Assembly (NCBI GenBank): GCA_013824385.1
Contig: PNNU01000056.1
Span: forward strand, 1-12,090
Length of the DNA: 12,090 nt
Direction: 5' to 3'
Source: Anaerolinea sp.
GTDB lineage: Bacteria > Chloroflexota > Anaerolineae > Anaerolineales > Anaerolineaceae
The notes beneath the pieces are model-generated. The model made no database searches. It saw only the letters and a program-made list of their open reading frames with translations, and was not told the origin of the DNA. A program made the position numbers and the translations under genes. Of this stretch, positions 1 to 6,631 are shown one piece after another; position 1 is the first letter of the stretch; every line of letters starts with the position of its first letter.

Positions 1-1
1 T

Positions 2-664
2 TCACGCCACATGACTGAGTTCACTGGTGTGGATATGGAAATGTCGTGGATCGACAGCCACGAAGACGTGATGGCTTCTGAAGAACAGTGGTTAAACTAT
101 GTTTACACTCGAGTTAAAGACCAATTTGGAGACGCCATCAAGGAACATTTCGGAGTTGATTTGGTCGTTCCCACCCTTCCTTTCCCGCGTATCCCCATGA
201 AGGAAGCCGTTGAGATTTTGAAGAGCCGCGGATGGGTGCAGACCGATAAAAAAGGTGACATTGATCCCGCCGGCGAGCGCGAAATAGCTGCCTATGTCAA
301 GGAAAAGTATAATCACGACTTTGTCTTTTTGACTGATTGGCCCATTGGAGTGCGTCCGTTCTATCACATGCGGAAACCAGAAGACCAAACCCTCACCCGC
401 AGTTTTGACTTGATCGCCTGCGGACTTGAGATCACCACCGGCGCCCAACGTGAACACCGCGTCGAAGTGCTGCAGAAACAAGCCACTGAAAAGGGTCTGC
501 ATTTTGAGCCGATTCAGTTCTATCTTGATTTCTTCCGCTACGGCTGTCCGCCGCATGGCGGTTTCGGTCTCGGCCTGGCTCGTTTGATGATGGTCATGTT
601 GAATGTGGGCAACATCCGCGAATCGGTGTATCTCTTCCGCGGACCTACCCGTTTAATCCCCTAA
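2..664 (+). CDS. aspS: Aspartyl-tRNA synthetase, archaeal/eukaryal type (3' part only)
   Basis: This is the C-terminal catalytic part of a class II aminoacyl-tRNA synthetase that charges tRNA with aspartate. The frame is open to the window edge and the residues before the first internal Met (Ser-Arg-His) continue the motif, so the true start lies upstream and the ATG at 11 is not the start. Visible signatures are SRHMTEFTGVDMEMSW (motif 2 region), GVRPFYHMRKPED, SFDLIACGLEITTGAQREH and the motif 3 block HGGFGLGLARLMM, ending in FRGPTRLIP. The order and spacing match the archaeal-type enzyme (about 430 aa). The GAD insertion of the standard bacterial AspRS is absent between motifs 2 and 3. Such enzymes in bacteria are often non-discriminating and also make Asp-tRNA(Asn) for GatCAB, but the N-terminal anticodon-binding domain that decides this is outside the window. 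Motif 3 has Ala where Glu usually precedes the conserved Arg. It is the first gene of a four-gene operon, 18 bases before the acetyltransferase. Confidence 0.93.
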   Translation, partial: SRHMTEFTGVDMEMSWIDSHEDVMASEEQWLNYVYTRVKDQFGDAIKEHFGVDLVVPTLPFPRIPMKEAVEILKSRGWVQTDKKGDIDPAGEREIAAYVKEKYNHDFVFLTDWPIGVRPFYHMRKPEDQTLTRSFDLIACGLEITTGAQREHRVEVLQKQATEKGLHFEPIQFYLDFFRYGCPPHGGFGLGLARLMMVMLNVGNIRESVYLFRGPTRLIP

Positions 665-682
665 TTCGTTTTAGGAGGCACC

Positions 683-1222
683 ATGCTGATTGGAAAGAAA
701 GTTCGCTTACGCGCTCTCGAAAGAGAAGACCTGCCTAATTGTGTGCGCTGGCTGAATGACCGAGATGTCACAGAATTTTTGCTTCAAAACTCGCCCATGT
801 CACAAGCCATGGAAGAGAAGTGGTTTGATTCGCAACTTTCCATTCCCCCCACCAGCGGTCAGGTTCTGGCTATTGAAGCTCAAGTGGGTGCAGACTGGGT
901 GCATATCGGCAATACCGGACTGCACAATATTGAACCTGTCACGCGTGAAGCAGAATTTGGCATTTTCATTGGTGAGAAAAGCTACTGGAACCAGGGCTTG
1001 GGTCGGGAAGCAACCTTCTTGACACTACAGCATGGTTTTGAAGATTTGAACCTGAACCGTATCTTTTTGTTTGTTTTTGAGAATAATCTGCGCGGTATTG
1101 CTTCATATAAAGCAGCAGGTTTTGTGCATGAAGGAACCTTAAGAGAAGCTATATATAAGAACGGCCGATATTATAATGTTCTGGTAATGAGCGTGCTCCA
1201 CTCTGAGTGGAAGGGCTGCTGA
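683..1222 (+). CDS. GNAT-family N-acetyltransferase (RimJ/RimL-like)
   Basis: The 179-aa product is a single GNAT domain, the usual length for RimJ/RimL-like enzymes that move an acetyl group from acetyl-CoA to a protein N-terminus or a small amine. It starts GKKVRLRALEREDLP (4-18), typical of the subgroup. The acetyl-CoA pyrophosphate-binding motif is at 93-110 (GIFIGEKSYWNQGLGREA, with a QxxGxxA loop). The later NLNRIFLFVFENNLRGIASYKAAGF block (123-147) carries the conserved Asn and Tyr of strand 5 and helix 4. The start is set by AGGAGG at 673-678, four bases before the ATG. It lies 18 bases after aspS and 21 before prs, so it is probably co-transcribed. The substrate cannot be read from the sequence; its place among translation and nucleotide genes does not fix it. 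Confidence 0.9.
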   Translation: MLIGKKVRLRALEREDLPNCVRWLNDRDVTEFLLQNSPMSQAMEEKWFDSQLSIPPTSGQVLAIEAQVGADWVHIGNTGLHNIEPVTREAEFGIFIGEKSYWNQGLGREATFLTLQHGFEDLNLNRIFLFVFENNLRGIASYKAAGFVHEGTLREAIYKNGRYYNVLVMSVLHSEWKGC

Positions 1223-1243
1223 GCCACAAAGGAGAATAAAGAA

Positions 1244-2239
1244 ATGCCAATTACACATTCGACGCGGTATGATCGCATGAAATATGGGGATATCAAGTTG
1301 TACGCCGGCACATCGTGCCCGGAGTTGGCGACTCGTGTAGCTACCCATATGGATCTGCCGTTGTGCGAACGGGATATTATCCAGTTCCCCAATGACAACC
1401 TTTTTGTTCAGTTGCATTCCAGTGTGCGTGGACAGGATTGCTATGTGATACAAACCACCTCAGTGCCGGTGCATCGCAACCTGATGGAACTGTTGATCAT
1501 GCTGCAGACCCTGCGCCTGGATTCTGCCGCACGTGTCACCGCGGTGGTGCCTTACCTGTGTTATGCCCGTTCTGACAAGAAAGATCAGCCCCGCATCCCC
1601 ATCACCGCCCGTTTGGTCGCCGATATGATCGAGGTCGCAGGTGCAGACCGCTACATGTTCATGGATCTGCATGCCGGTCAAATCCAGGGCTTTTTCTCCA
1701 TCCCCGGGGATGTATTGACCGCTTTTTACACACTGATTGACTATCTCAAAGCCAAACGCGATCACATGACAAAACCTGTAGTGGTGACCGCCGACCTTGG
1801 TTTCGCAAAAAAAGCACGCAACTTTGCCGTTTCTCTTGATGTTCCCCTGGCTTTCATTGAAAAACGTCGCAGTGGCAATGATTCCAAAGCCCAGGCGCTG
1901 ACCCTCATCGGCGACGTCAAAGGTCGTGATGTGATCATCGTGGATGATGAAGTCGATACCGGTGGTTCCATCTCTCAAGCAGTCAATCTATCGCGGGATA
2001 ATGGCGCGGCAAATATTTATGTGGTCTTTGTTCACCCGGTGTTGTCAAGCGATTGTGCCAATCGTTTGGCCGCCCTGCCCGTCACTGAATTTATCACTAC
2101 CGATACCATTCCGGTACCTCCCGCCAAGTTGGCTCTGTTCAACGGACGCCTGACCATCCTCTCCATCGCACCCCTGCTCGGAGAAGTGATCCAACGCGCC
2201 AATGAAGGCCGCAGCGTGGGTGAACTTTTCAACGAATAA
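1244..2239 (+). CDS. prs: Ribose-phosphate pyrophosphokinase (PRPP synthase)
   Basis: This cytoplasmic enzyme makes PRPP from ribose 5-phosphate and ATP for purine, pyrimidine, His, Trp and NAD synthesis. At 331 aa it is slightly longer than usual (about 315): around 18 residues precede the KLYAGTSCPELA block that normally begins the protein. The start is supported by AAAGGAG at 1228-1234. Visible motifs are PYLCYARSDKKDQPRIPITA (103-122), the DLHAGQIQGFF block (141-151) with the catalytic His, the flexible-loop EKRR (206-209) with the catalytic Lys and Arg, and the PRPP loop VIIVDDEVDTGGS (230-242). Some positions are atypical: YARSDKK instead of YARQDRK, and VTADLGFAKKAR instead of the usual SPDxGGxxRAR, so it may be a divergent branch. 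The operon position between the acetyltransferase and mutM (15-base gap) suggests co-transcription. Confidence 0.93.
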   Translation: MPITHSTRYDRMKYGDIKLYAGTSCPELATRVATHMDLPLCERDIIQFPNDNLFVQLHSSVRGQDCYVIQTTSVPVHRNLMELLIMLQTLRLDSAARVTAVVPYLCYARSDKKDQPRIPITARLVADMIEVAGADRYMFMDLHAGQIQGFFSIPGDVLTAFYTLIDYLKAKRDHMTKPVVVTADLGFAKKARNFAVSLDVPLAFIEKRRSGNDSKAQALTLIGDVKGRDVIIVDDEVDTGGSISQAVNLSRDNGAANIYVVFVHPVLSSDCANRLAALPVTEFITTDTIPVPPAKLALFNGRLTILSIAPLLGEVIQRANEGRSVGELFNE

Positions 2240-2254
2240 TCGATCTGGAGTGTT

Positions 2255-3070
2255 GTGCCCGAACTCCCTGAAGTAGAAACCATTGTTCGCGGCTTAAGGG
2301 CTGCCAACAATATTGTAGGAAAAACTATTATCAACAGCCAGGTGTTGTGGCAGCGCAGCCTGGCTGTTCCTTTACCTGTTGAGTTTCATGAAAAAATAAA
2401 TGGGCAGCAAGTCCTCGCGGTGGATCGAAGGGGCAAATTCATCATCATCCGACTCACTAGCCAGTCGCTTTTGATTCACCTGCGAATGAGCGGTGATATT
2501 TTTGTTGAGACAGGTGAAATCAACCGCAATAATAAGCATGACCGTGTTTTGCTGGATTTTGATGACGGCAGCCGGTTGGCGTTTAACGATACACGCAAAT
2601 TTGGCCGGGTCTGGTTAGTGGATGATCCGCAGACTGTATTTGGAAAATTGGGTCTGGAACCTCTCGAAGAGTCACTGACAATAGAAATATTCATTGAGAA
2701 ACTCAGCCACAGCAAACGCCAGATCAAGCCGTTGTTGTTAGATCAGACTTTCCTTGCCGGGTTGGGCAATATTTACACCGATGAAGCTTTGTTTATCGCC
2801 GGCATTCATCCATGTACACCAGCCTGTTTGATCAACACTGGAAAAGCCGCTGCTCTCTTAAATGCCATCAGAGAGGTGCTGCTGGAAGGTATCAAACGCA
2901 ATGGCGCCAGCATCGATTGGGTTTATCGTGGAGGTGATTTTCAGAACCACTTTAATGTTTATCAGCGTGACGGAGAGGCTTGCCACCGCTGCGGAACACT
3001 CATTGAACGGATTACCCTGGGGCAGCGGGGTACACATTTTTGTCCACGTTGCCAGCCTCTGAAAGCTTAA
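2255..3070 (+). CDS. mutM: Formamidopyrimidine-DNA glycosylase (Fpg/MutM)
   Basis: This DNA repair enzyme excises 8-oxoguanine and formamidopyrimidines and cuts the abasic strand by beta/delta elimination. The 271-aa length is normal. After Met removal the N-terminus is PELPEVET, with the catalytic Pro and Glu. Also visible are the Lys at 61 (VDRRGKF), HLRMSG (75-80), DTRKFGR (112-118), the FLAGLGNIYTDEAL helix-two-turn-helix segment (166-179) and the C-terminal zinc finger with Cys 243, 246, 263 and 266, with the conserved Arg in GQRGTHFC. The start is GTG, chosen because PELPEVE must follow it directly; CTGGAG at 2245-2250 is the ribosome site. It sits 15 bases after the prs stop and ends the operon. 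All key residues are present, so I expect an active enzyme. Confidence 0.96.
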   Translation: MPELPEVETIVRGLRAANNIVGKTIINSQVLWQRSLAVPLPVEFHEKINGQQVLAVDRRGKFIIIRLTSQSLLIHLRMSGDIFVETGEINRNNKHDRVLLDFDDGSRLAFNDTRKFGRVWLVDDPQTVFGKLGLEPLEESLTIEIFIEKLSHSKRQIKPLLLDQTFLAGLGNIYTDEALFIAGIHPCTPACLINTGKAAALLNAIREVLLEGIKRNGASIDWVYRGGDFQNHFNVYQRDGEACHRCGTLIERITLGQRGTHFCPRCQPLKA

Positions 3071-3163
3071 CAGATTTATTGGGTAACAAATTGTGGGGAA
3101 TCATGTATTATTTAGAAGTATTCATTTGTATTCTTATTTAATTGAACCACACTAGAGGTAACC

Positions 3164-3862
3164 ATGCCGGTTGAAATTACACCTATCTTTCTGGTATTAG
3201 CCATGGTAATTGGTTTGTTGGTAGGGCTGCTGGTTTCAAGCCTGTTTTCATCACGAGAATCCAAATCGGCTGAGGCCGATCAGCCGCCTCAAGAGTTGGT
3301 GAAAGATGGCTTTGCCGAGGTAGTACGCCTGTGGTACAGCCCAAGTGGCAAAAAGATCGTTACTCAATTGGACGGCGGGTATTACAAAGACTTTTTGACC
3401 CTTTCTCCCGATCAGAAGACGAGGGTTAACAAACTGCTGGTGCTTTGGTCCACATGGGCAGGCAAGGGGATTGAAGTGAAAACCGATCCAAACTTTTCAC
3501 CAGTTATGGGCGAACAATCCAGCGATGCTTCCGATCGGCCTCCAATCAAGCCATTACTGGATTGGTCGGTGCAGGAAGCTTTGAAATCCAAAGAGACCGC
3601 GAACTCTCCCATTCTGCCGGTTGAAGATCGGCCTAAAACCATCGCCGGCCAGATCAGCCTGATAATTGAAAAAAGGTTGGTGGATAGCCCGATTAAAGAA
3701 AAGGGCATAAAGCTAATCGAGAACGACCACCACGGTGTGGATGTGTGGATCGGTCTGGAGAAATTTGACGGCATTGACGCCATCCCCTATCCAGACGTGC
3801 AGCAGCTCATCCGCGAGGCAGTCGCTCAGTGGGAGCGTGAAATGGAAGCGGGTAAAAACTAA
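3164..3862 (+). CDS. Membrane-anchored protein of unknown function
   Basis: I do not recognise this 232-aa protein. Residues 8-29 are a single hydrophobic segment (ending GLLVGLLVSSLF) followed by a charged stretch, which suggests an N-terminal anchor with the rest cytoplasmic rather than a cleaved signal peptide. Residues about 45-105 (VKDGFAEVVRLWYSP ... LWSTWAGKG) form a compact region rich in Trp and Tyr. Residues 110-155 are Pro/Ser/Asp-rich and probably flexible. Residues about 160-230 (AGQISLIIEKRLVDSP ... VDVWIGLEKFDGIDAIP ... QQLIREAVAQWERE) look like a second folded domain ending in an amphipathic helix. AGAGG at 3154-3158, five bases before the ATG, supports the start. A 93-base AT-rich gap separates it from mutM and a hairpin follows it, so it is probably a separate unit. 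No catalytic motif is apparent. Confidence 0.8.
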   Translation: MPVEITPIFLVLAMVIGLLVGLLVSSLFSSRESKSAEADQPPQELVKDGFAEVVRLWYSPSGKKIVTQLDGGYYKDFLTLSPDQKTRVNKLLVLWSTWAGKGIEVKTDPNFSPVMGEQSSDASDRPPIKPLLDWSVQEALKSKETANSPILPVEDRPKTIAGQISLIIEKRLVDSPIKEKGIKLIENDHHGVDVWIGLEKFDGIDAIPYPDVQQLIREAVAQWEREMEAGKN

Positions 3863-3873
3863 TCTACTTAAAT

Positions 3874-3905
3874 AACCGGGATTTTTCACTTGAAATTCCC
3901 GGTTT
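3874..3905 (+). terminator. Hairpin terminator after the membrane-anchored protein gene
   Basis: The arms AACCGGGA (3874-3881) and TCCCGGTT (3897-3904) pair perfectly over 8 bp. After one T-T mismatch the stem continues with three A-T pairs. The hairpin starts 12 bases after the stop codon. Only three T residues follow directly, so it is a modest intrinsic terminator. Confidence 0.55.
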
Positions 3906-4033
3906 CTGAAGGTTGATTTATTAAAAATTATTGTTGATTGATCTGCATCACGATAACCCTAGACATCGGGTATCTAAAAAACCAGATTCCGGGTTTTTAC
4001 AAAAAAATCTTCCAGCAGGATTATGGTGAAATT

Positions 4034-4081
4034 TTTTAAAAAATAAAGAGGCGTAGAATTATTGACCTACTGCGCCTCTTT
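4034..4081 (-). terminator. Intrinsic terminator of rpoD
   Basis: On the - strand the arms at 4081-4070 and 4056-4045 (AAAGAGGCGCAG / CTACGCCTCTTT) form a 12-bp stem with one G-T pair and a 13-base loop. It is followed by TATTTTTT. The stem overlaps the last two bases of the rpoD stop codon. This is a textbook rho-independent terminator for the - strand; read from the + strand the T tract is shorter, so any termination of incoming + transcripts would be weaker. Confidence 0.8.
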
Positions 4082-5261
4082 ATAAATACTCTCTCAACTG
4101 TCTCGACCGGCGCGGATGACGCAGCCGTCTTAATGCTTTGCTTTCGATCTGCCTTATGCGTTCGCGGGTCAGACCGAATTTCTCGCCCACTTCTTCCAAT
4201 GTGTAGTTATGCCCGTTTTCAAGGCCAAAACGCAGGCGCAAAATGCGCGCTTCACGCGGGGGCAGGGTATCGAGCACTTCTTCAATCTTTTCGCGCAGCA
4301 GTTTGGCGTAGGTGCTGTCCATGGGTGATGGGGTGAACTGATCCTCGACGAATTGGCCCAACTCTGAATCTTCTTCATCGTCATTGATCGGGCTTTCCAA
4401 CGAAAGTGGCAGCCACGATACCTGCAGCATCCATTCGATCTTGTCTATCGGCAAATCCAGTTTGTCGGCCAGTTCCGCTGAATTTGGAATTCTGCCAAGT
4501 ATTTGTTCCATTTCGTGTGTAACTTTGTAAAGCTGGCGGATGCGATCCACCATGTGTACCGGCACGCGGATGGTGCGTCCCTGGTCTGCGATGGAGCGGG
4601 TGATGGTTTGTCTGATCCACCAGGTGGCATACGTTGAGAAGCGGAATCCACGGTGGTAATCGAATTTCTCAACCGCTTTCATTAATCCCAGGTTACCTTC
4701 CTGGATCAGGTCAAGGAAGGGCACACCGCGGCCGACATAGCGTTTGGCCACGCTGACCACCAGCCTGGTGTTGGCTTTGATCAGGTGTTCGCGGGCAAGA
4801 ATGCCATCTTCAATCAGGCTTTGTAATAGTAATTTGCGGTCCGGCGGGCAGCTTCCGTTGGAACGATCCAGCTCTTTTTTACTGGCGCGTCCGTCTTCGA
4901 CGCGGCGGGCGATCTCGGTTTCTTCGTTGAGGTTCAACAAAGGAACCCGAGACATCTCTTTGAGGTAAAGGCCGATCGTGTCGTCTGAAGAAATGTTATC
5001 CAGGTTGTTATAGGTGTCCATGTCAGAGGTTGGCATGGATGGGTCAATCTCGGACATATCCAATTCGAGGTCTGTATCGAGAATTTCCACCCCGTGCCGG
5101 CGCAGAGCCACCATCACTGATTCAATTCTTTCCGCATCTTTGGTGACGTCCGGATAAAATTCCATCAGATCCTCGGTGGTCAGGTAACCCTGAATGTCTG
5201 CTTTTTCTAACAGCATATTCAGGATTTCGGTGCTGCGCACACGCCTTCCAGGATTAGCCAA
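4080..5261 (-). CDS. rpoD: Primary (housekeeping) RNA polymerase sigma factor, sigma-70 family
   Basis: This is the promoter-recognition subunit of RNA polymerase, 393 aa. Residues about 12-62 resemble a short region 1.1 (LLEKADIQGYLTTEDLMEFYP), followed by an acidic linker. Region 1.2 starts at DTIGLYLKEMSRVPLL (94-109). Regions 2.1-2.4 span about 155-240, with the core-binding block PFLDLIQEGNLGLMKAVEKF and the -10-recognising FSTYATWWIRQTITRSIADQ. Region 3 lies at 240-310. Region 4.2 is the helix-turn-helix YTLEEVGEKFGLTRERIRQI (353-372) that reads the -35, and the protein ends RHPRRSRQLREYL. The order and completeness indicate the primary sigma rather than an alternative one. The start codon is TTG, chosen because AGAGGAG lies five bases upstream and the next Met (residue 16) has no such site. 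It is co-oriented with the DUF177 gene 71 bases upstream and probably shares its strong promoter. Confidence 0.95.
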   Translation of the reverse strand: MANPGRRVRSTEILNMLLEKADIQGYLTTEDLMEFYPDVTKDAERIESVMVALRRHGVEILDTDLELDMSEIDPSMPTSDMDTYNNLDNISSDDTIGLYLKEMSRVPLLNLNEETEIARRVEDGRASKKELDRSNGSCPPDRKLLLQSLIEDGILAREHLIKANTRLVVSVAKRYVGRGVPFLDLIQEGNLGLMKAVEKFDYHRGFRFSTYATWWIRQTITRSIADQGRTIRVPVHMVDRIRQLYKVTHEMEQILGRIPNSAELADKLDLPIDKIEWMLQVSWLPLSLESPINDDEEDSELGQFVEDQFTPSPMDSTYAKLLREKIEEVLDTLPPREARILRLRFGLENGHNYTLEEVGEKFGLTRERIRQIESKALRRLRHPRRSRQLREYL

Positions 5262-5266
5262 TACAA

Positions 5267-5273
5267 CTCCTCT
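5267..5273 (-). promoter_or_regulatory. Ribosome binding site fixing the TTG start of rpoD
   Basis: AGAGGAG on the - strand is separated by five bases from the TTG at 5261-5259. This strong site decides the unusual start codon over downstream ATGs. Confidence 0.75.
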
Positions 5274-5332
5274 GTTTTATTCTTTTTGGTATCAGTGGCG
5301 GTTACCCCGCTGCTGTTTGGACGTAATTTTTA

Positions 5333-5818
5333 TTACTCGGTATCCATTACAATTCGTGCCTGGTGTTCGCAGGTGGAAAAATTAAGGTTTTCGCCGCATT
5401 CGATACATAACCCCTGGCATTCCGGTTTGCAAATTGGTTTGATCGGACTTTCGACCAACAAGTACTCGCGAATGACCGGACTCAAATCTATATTGCCATC
5501 TTCAGGTACATATAATCCAGATTCAGTAAACGACCCTGATTTATATGCGTATACCTCATCAAACTCGGTAAAAAGTTGAAGATCAAATGGTTCAAGACAA
5601 CGTACGCATTCAGTTGGGGCAATGGCTTCAAATTTGCCCTCAAATAACAACCCTTGTGGCGTCCGTGAAATGTGAACGAGACCTGAAAACTGTTTTAGAT
5701 CAAGATCGGGTGGTAAATGGACTTCGGCGAACTCAAAATGGATGTCTCGATAACTTCCAACCGGTAAGTTGTGAAAGTAACCTACATTAATGCGTAATGG
5801 GTAACGTTGAATAGTCAA
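5333..5818 (-). CDS. DUF177 (YceD-like) cysteine-rich protein
   Basis: This 161-aa protein belongs to the DUF177/YceD family, small metal-binding proteins usually encoded next to rpmF (ribosomal protein L32) and linked in E. coli and plants to large-subunit rRNA accumulation. The family marks are the ECVRCLEPFDL block (Cys 71 and 74) and the C-terminal cluster CKPECQGLCIECGENLNFSTCEH with Cys 130, 134, 138, 141 and 150, which could bind zinc. The start is TTG: an in-frame TAA lies five codons upstream and no ATG or GTG occurs in the first residues, so TTG is the only reasonable choice, although no Shine-Dalgarno sequence precedes it. It is the first gene after a very strong promoter. The next gene is rpoD, not rpmF, and the 71-base gap leaves no room for L32. 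Family assignment is firm; the role here is inferred. Confidence 0.87.
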   Translation of the reverse strand: MTIQRYPLRINVGYFHNLPVGSYRDIHFEFAEVHLPPDLDLKQFSGLVHISRTPQGLLFEGKFEAIAPTECVRCLEPFDLQLFTEFDEVYAYKSGSFTESGLYVPEDGNIDLSPVIREYLLVESPIKPICKPECQGLCIECGENLNFSTCEHQARIVMDTE

Positions 5819-5857
5819 GGTGTCGGCCGTTTACAGGGATATAATTTCAACGTTCAG

Positions 5858-5886
5858 ATTATAGCATACCGAATTCTCGAAGTCAA
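5858..5886 (-). promoter_or_regulatory. Consensus sigma-70 promoter for DUF177-rpoD
   Basis: On the - strand, TTGACT (5886-5881) and TATAAT (5863-5858) are separated by exactly 17 bases. The -10 is preceded by TGC, an extended -10. The expected transcript start near 5851 gives a leader of about 32 bases before the TTG of the DUF177 gene. It is the best promoter in the window, in keeping with driving the primary sigma factor. Confidence 0.88.
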
Positions 5887-5927
5887 TTTTTTATGATATT
5901 ATTCATAAAAATTAAGGTTAAAAAACA

Positions 5928-6530
5928 ATGAAACTACTCATAGCAACGAATAACGACGGCAAGAAAAAAGAGATATCCGCTTTGTTTGAAGGTCTTCCAA
6001 TCGAACTGTGTTTTCCGGCGGACCTTGGCATTGACCAGGATGTTGACGAAACCGGTTCCACCTATGCCGAAAACGCGATACTTAAAGCGGAAACTCTCTG
6101 CCGTCTTTCAGGTCTTCTGACCCTGGCGGATGATACCGGCCTGGAGGTAATGGCGCTTGATAGCCGCCCCGGGCTGCATTCTGCGCGCTATGTACCCACC
6201 CCCGGCGCCACCGACGCGGATAGGCGCGCCAAACTGCTGACTGAGTTGGCCGATAAACAGGCACCATGGCTGGCGCGGTTCGTGTGTGTGGTGGCCGTCG
6301 CTGCCCCTGGCATGCCCACCCAATCTTTCGACGGTGAAGTGCAGGGCGAGATCATCACACGCGAAAGCGGAGAGTATGGCTTCGGTTATGACCGCCTCTT
6401 CTGGATTCCCCAGGTCAGCAAAACCCTGGCGGATTTACCCATGCCTGAAAAGAACCAGATCAGCCACCGTGCCATGGCAGTTAATAAAGCAATTAAATAT
6501 CTGATGAAGTACTCAGGTTATGCGGGTTGA
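5928..6530 (+). CDS. rdgB: XTP/dITP pyrophosphatase (RdgB/HAM1 family)
   Basis: This enzyme hydrolyses the non-canonical nucleotides dITP, ITP and XTP to monophosphates, keeping deaminated purines out of DNA and RNA. The 200-aa length is typical. Visible marks are ATNNDGKKKEI (6-16, the TxNxxK nucleotide loop), DVDETGSTYAENA (38-50), the metal-site LADDTGLEVMAL (66-77), PGLHSARY (81-88), FGYDRLF (152-158) and the purine-specificity motif SHRAMA (179-184). The ATG at 5928 has only a weak AAGG about ten bases upstream. It is divergent from DUF177-rpoD. Its last codons overlap a remnant of another gene on the - strand, so the extreme C-terminus (KYSGYAG) was once constrained in two frames. Confidence 0.94.
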   Translation: MKLLIATNNDGKKKEISALFEGLPIELCFPADLGIDQDVDETGSTYAENAILKAETLCRLSGLLTLADDTGLEVMALDSRPGLHSARYVPTPGATDADRRAKLLTELADKQAPWLARFVCVVAVAAPGMPTQSFDGEVQGEIITRESGEYGFGYDRLFWIPQVSKTLADLPMPEKNQISHRAMAVNKAIKYLMKYSGYAG

Positions 6531-6571
6531 AAATTCAATAATCGCAGCTTTTTACGTTCAGTTAGCAACTC
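6518..6571 (-). pseudogene. Remnant of the 3' end of a histidine-phosphatase gene
   Basis: Read on the - strand, 6559-6518 encodes ERKKLRLLNFQPA and a TAA stop. The intact phosphatase gene at 7866-7270 ends ERKKLRLLNFQPTH. The 12 shared residues are identical. Over those 36 bases (6524-6559 against 7279-7314) there are five differences, all synonymous third-codon positions. Homology fades upstream, although a Glu codon immediately before the GTAG of the left REP may still match, giving the outer limit of 6571. The stop lies inside the rdgB coding end, so the ancestral genes were convergent and overlapped by about 13 bases. Nothing else of the gene remains on this side. It is a broken copy, not expressed as a protein. 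Confidence 0.75.
6527..6559. repeat. Imperfect direct repeat, left copy (partner at 7282-7314)
   Basis: A 33-base stretch containing AAAATTCAATAA then CGCAG then CGTTC matches 7282-7314 at 29 of 33 positions by hand alignment. Its identity comes from the duplicated phosphatase 3' end rather than from a transposon target duplication. Confidence 0.8.
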
Positions 6572-6602
6572 GTAGGGTGCATCCCGCTTTATGGGATGCA
6601 CC
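6572..6602 (+). repeat. REP hairpin, left, with 5' GTAG
   Basis: GTAG (6572-6575) is followed directly by the perfect 10-bp inverted repeat GGTGCATCCC (6576-6585) / GGGATGCACC (6593-6602) with a 7-base loop. A GTAG-like tetranucleotide on the 5' side of a hairpin is the recognition layout known for RAYT transposases of the E. coli TnpA-REP type. It lies 29 bases before the RAYT start codon. Confidence 0.88.
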
Positions 6603-6614
6603 ATTAACTTAAAT

Positions 6615-6623
6615 TGATATAAA
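6615..6623 (+). promoter_or_regulatory. Possible extended -10 promoter of the transposase gene
   Basis: TGA followed by TATAAA fits TGnTATAAT with one mismatch. The expected transcript start near 6630 is two bases before the ATG, so the mRNA would be almost leaderless, which fits the absence of a ribosome site. The -35 position falls inside the left REP hairpin, with no good hexamer. Confidence 0.35.
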
Positions 6624-6631
6624 ATTTATTT

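Noticed and set aside
92..556. 154-aa frame on the - strand opposite aspS
   Set aside because: It is antisense to a clear synthetase domain and its translation has no recognisable motif; it is a codon-bias shadow.
1460..1978. 172-aa frame on the - strand opposite prs
   Set aside because: It is fully antisense to conserved prs motifs, is His/Gly-rich, and has no ribosome site.
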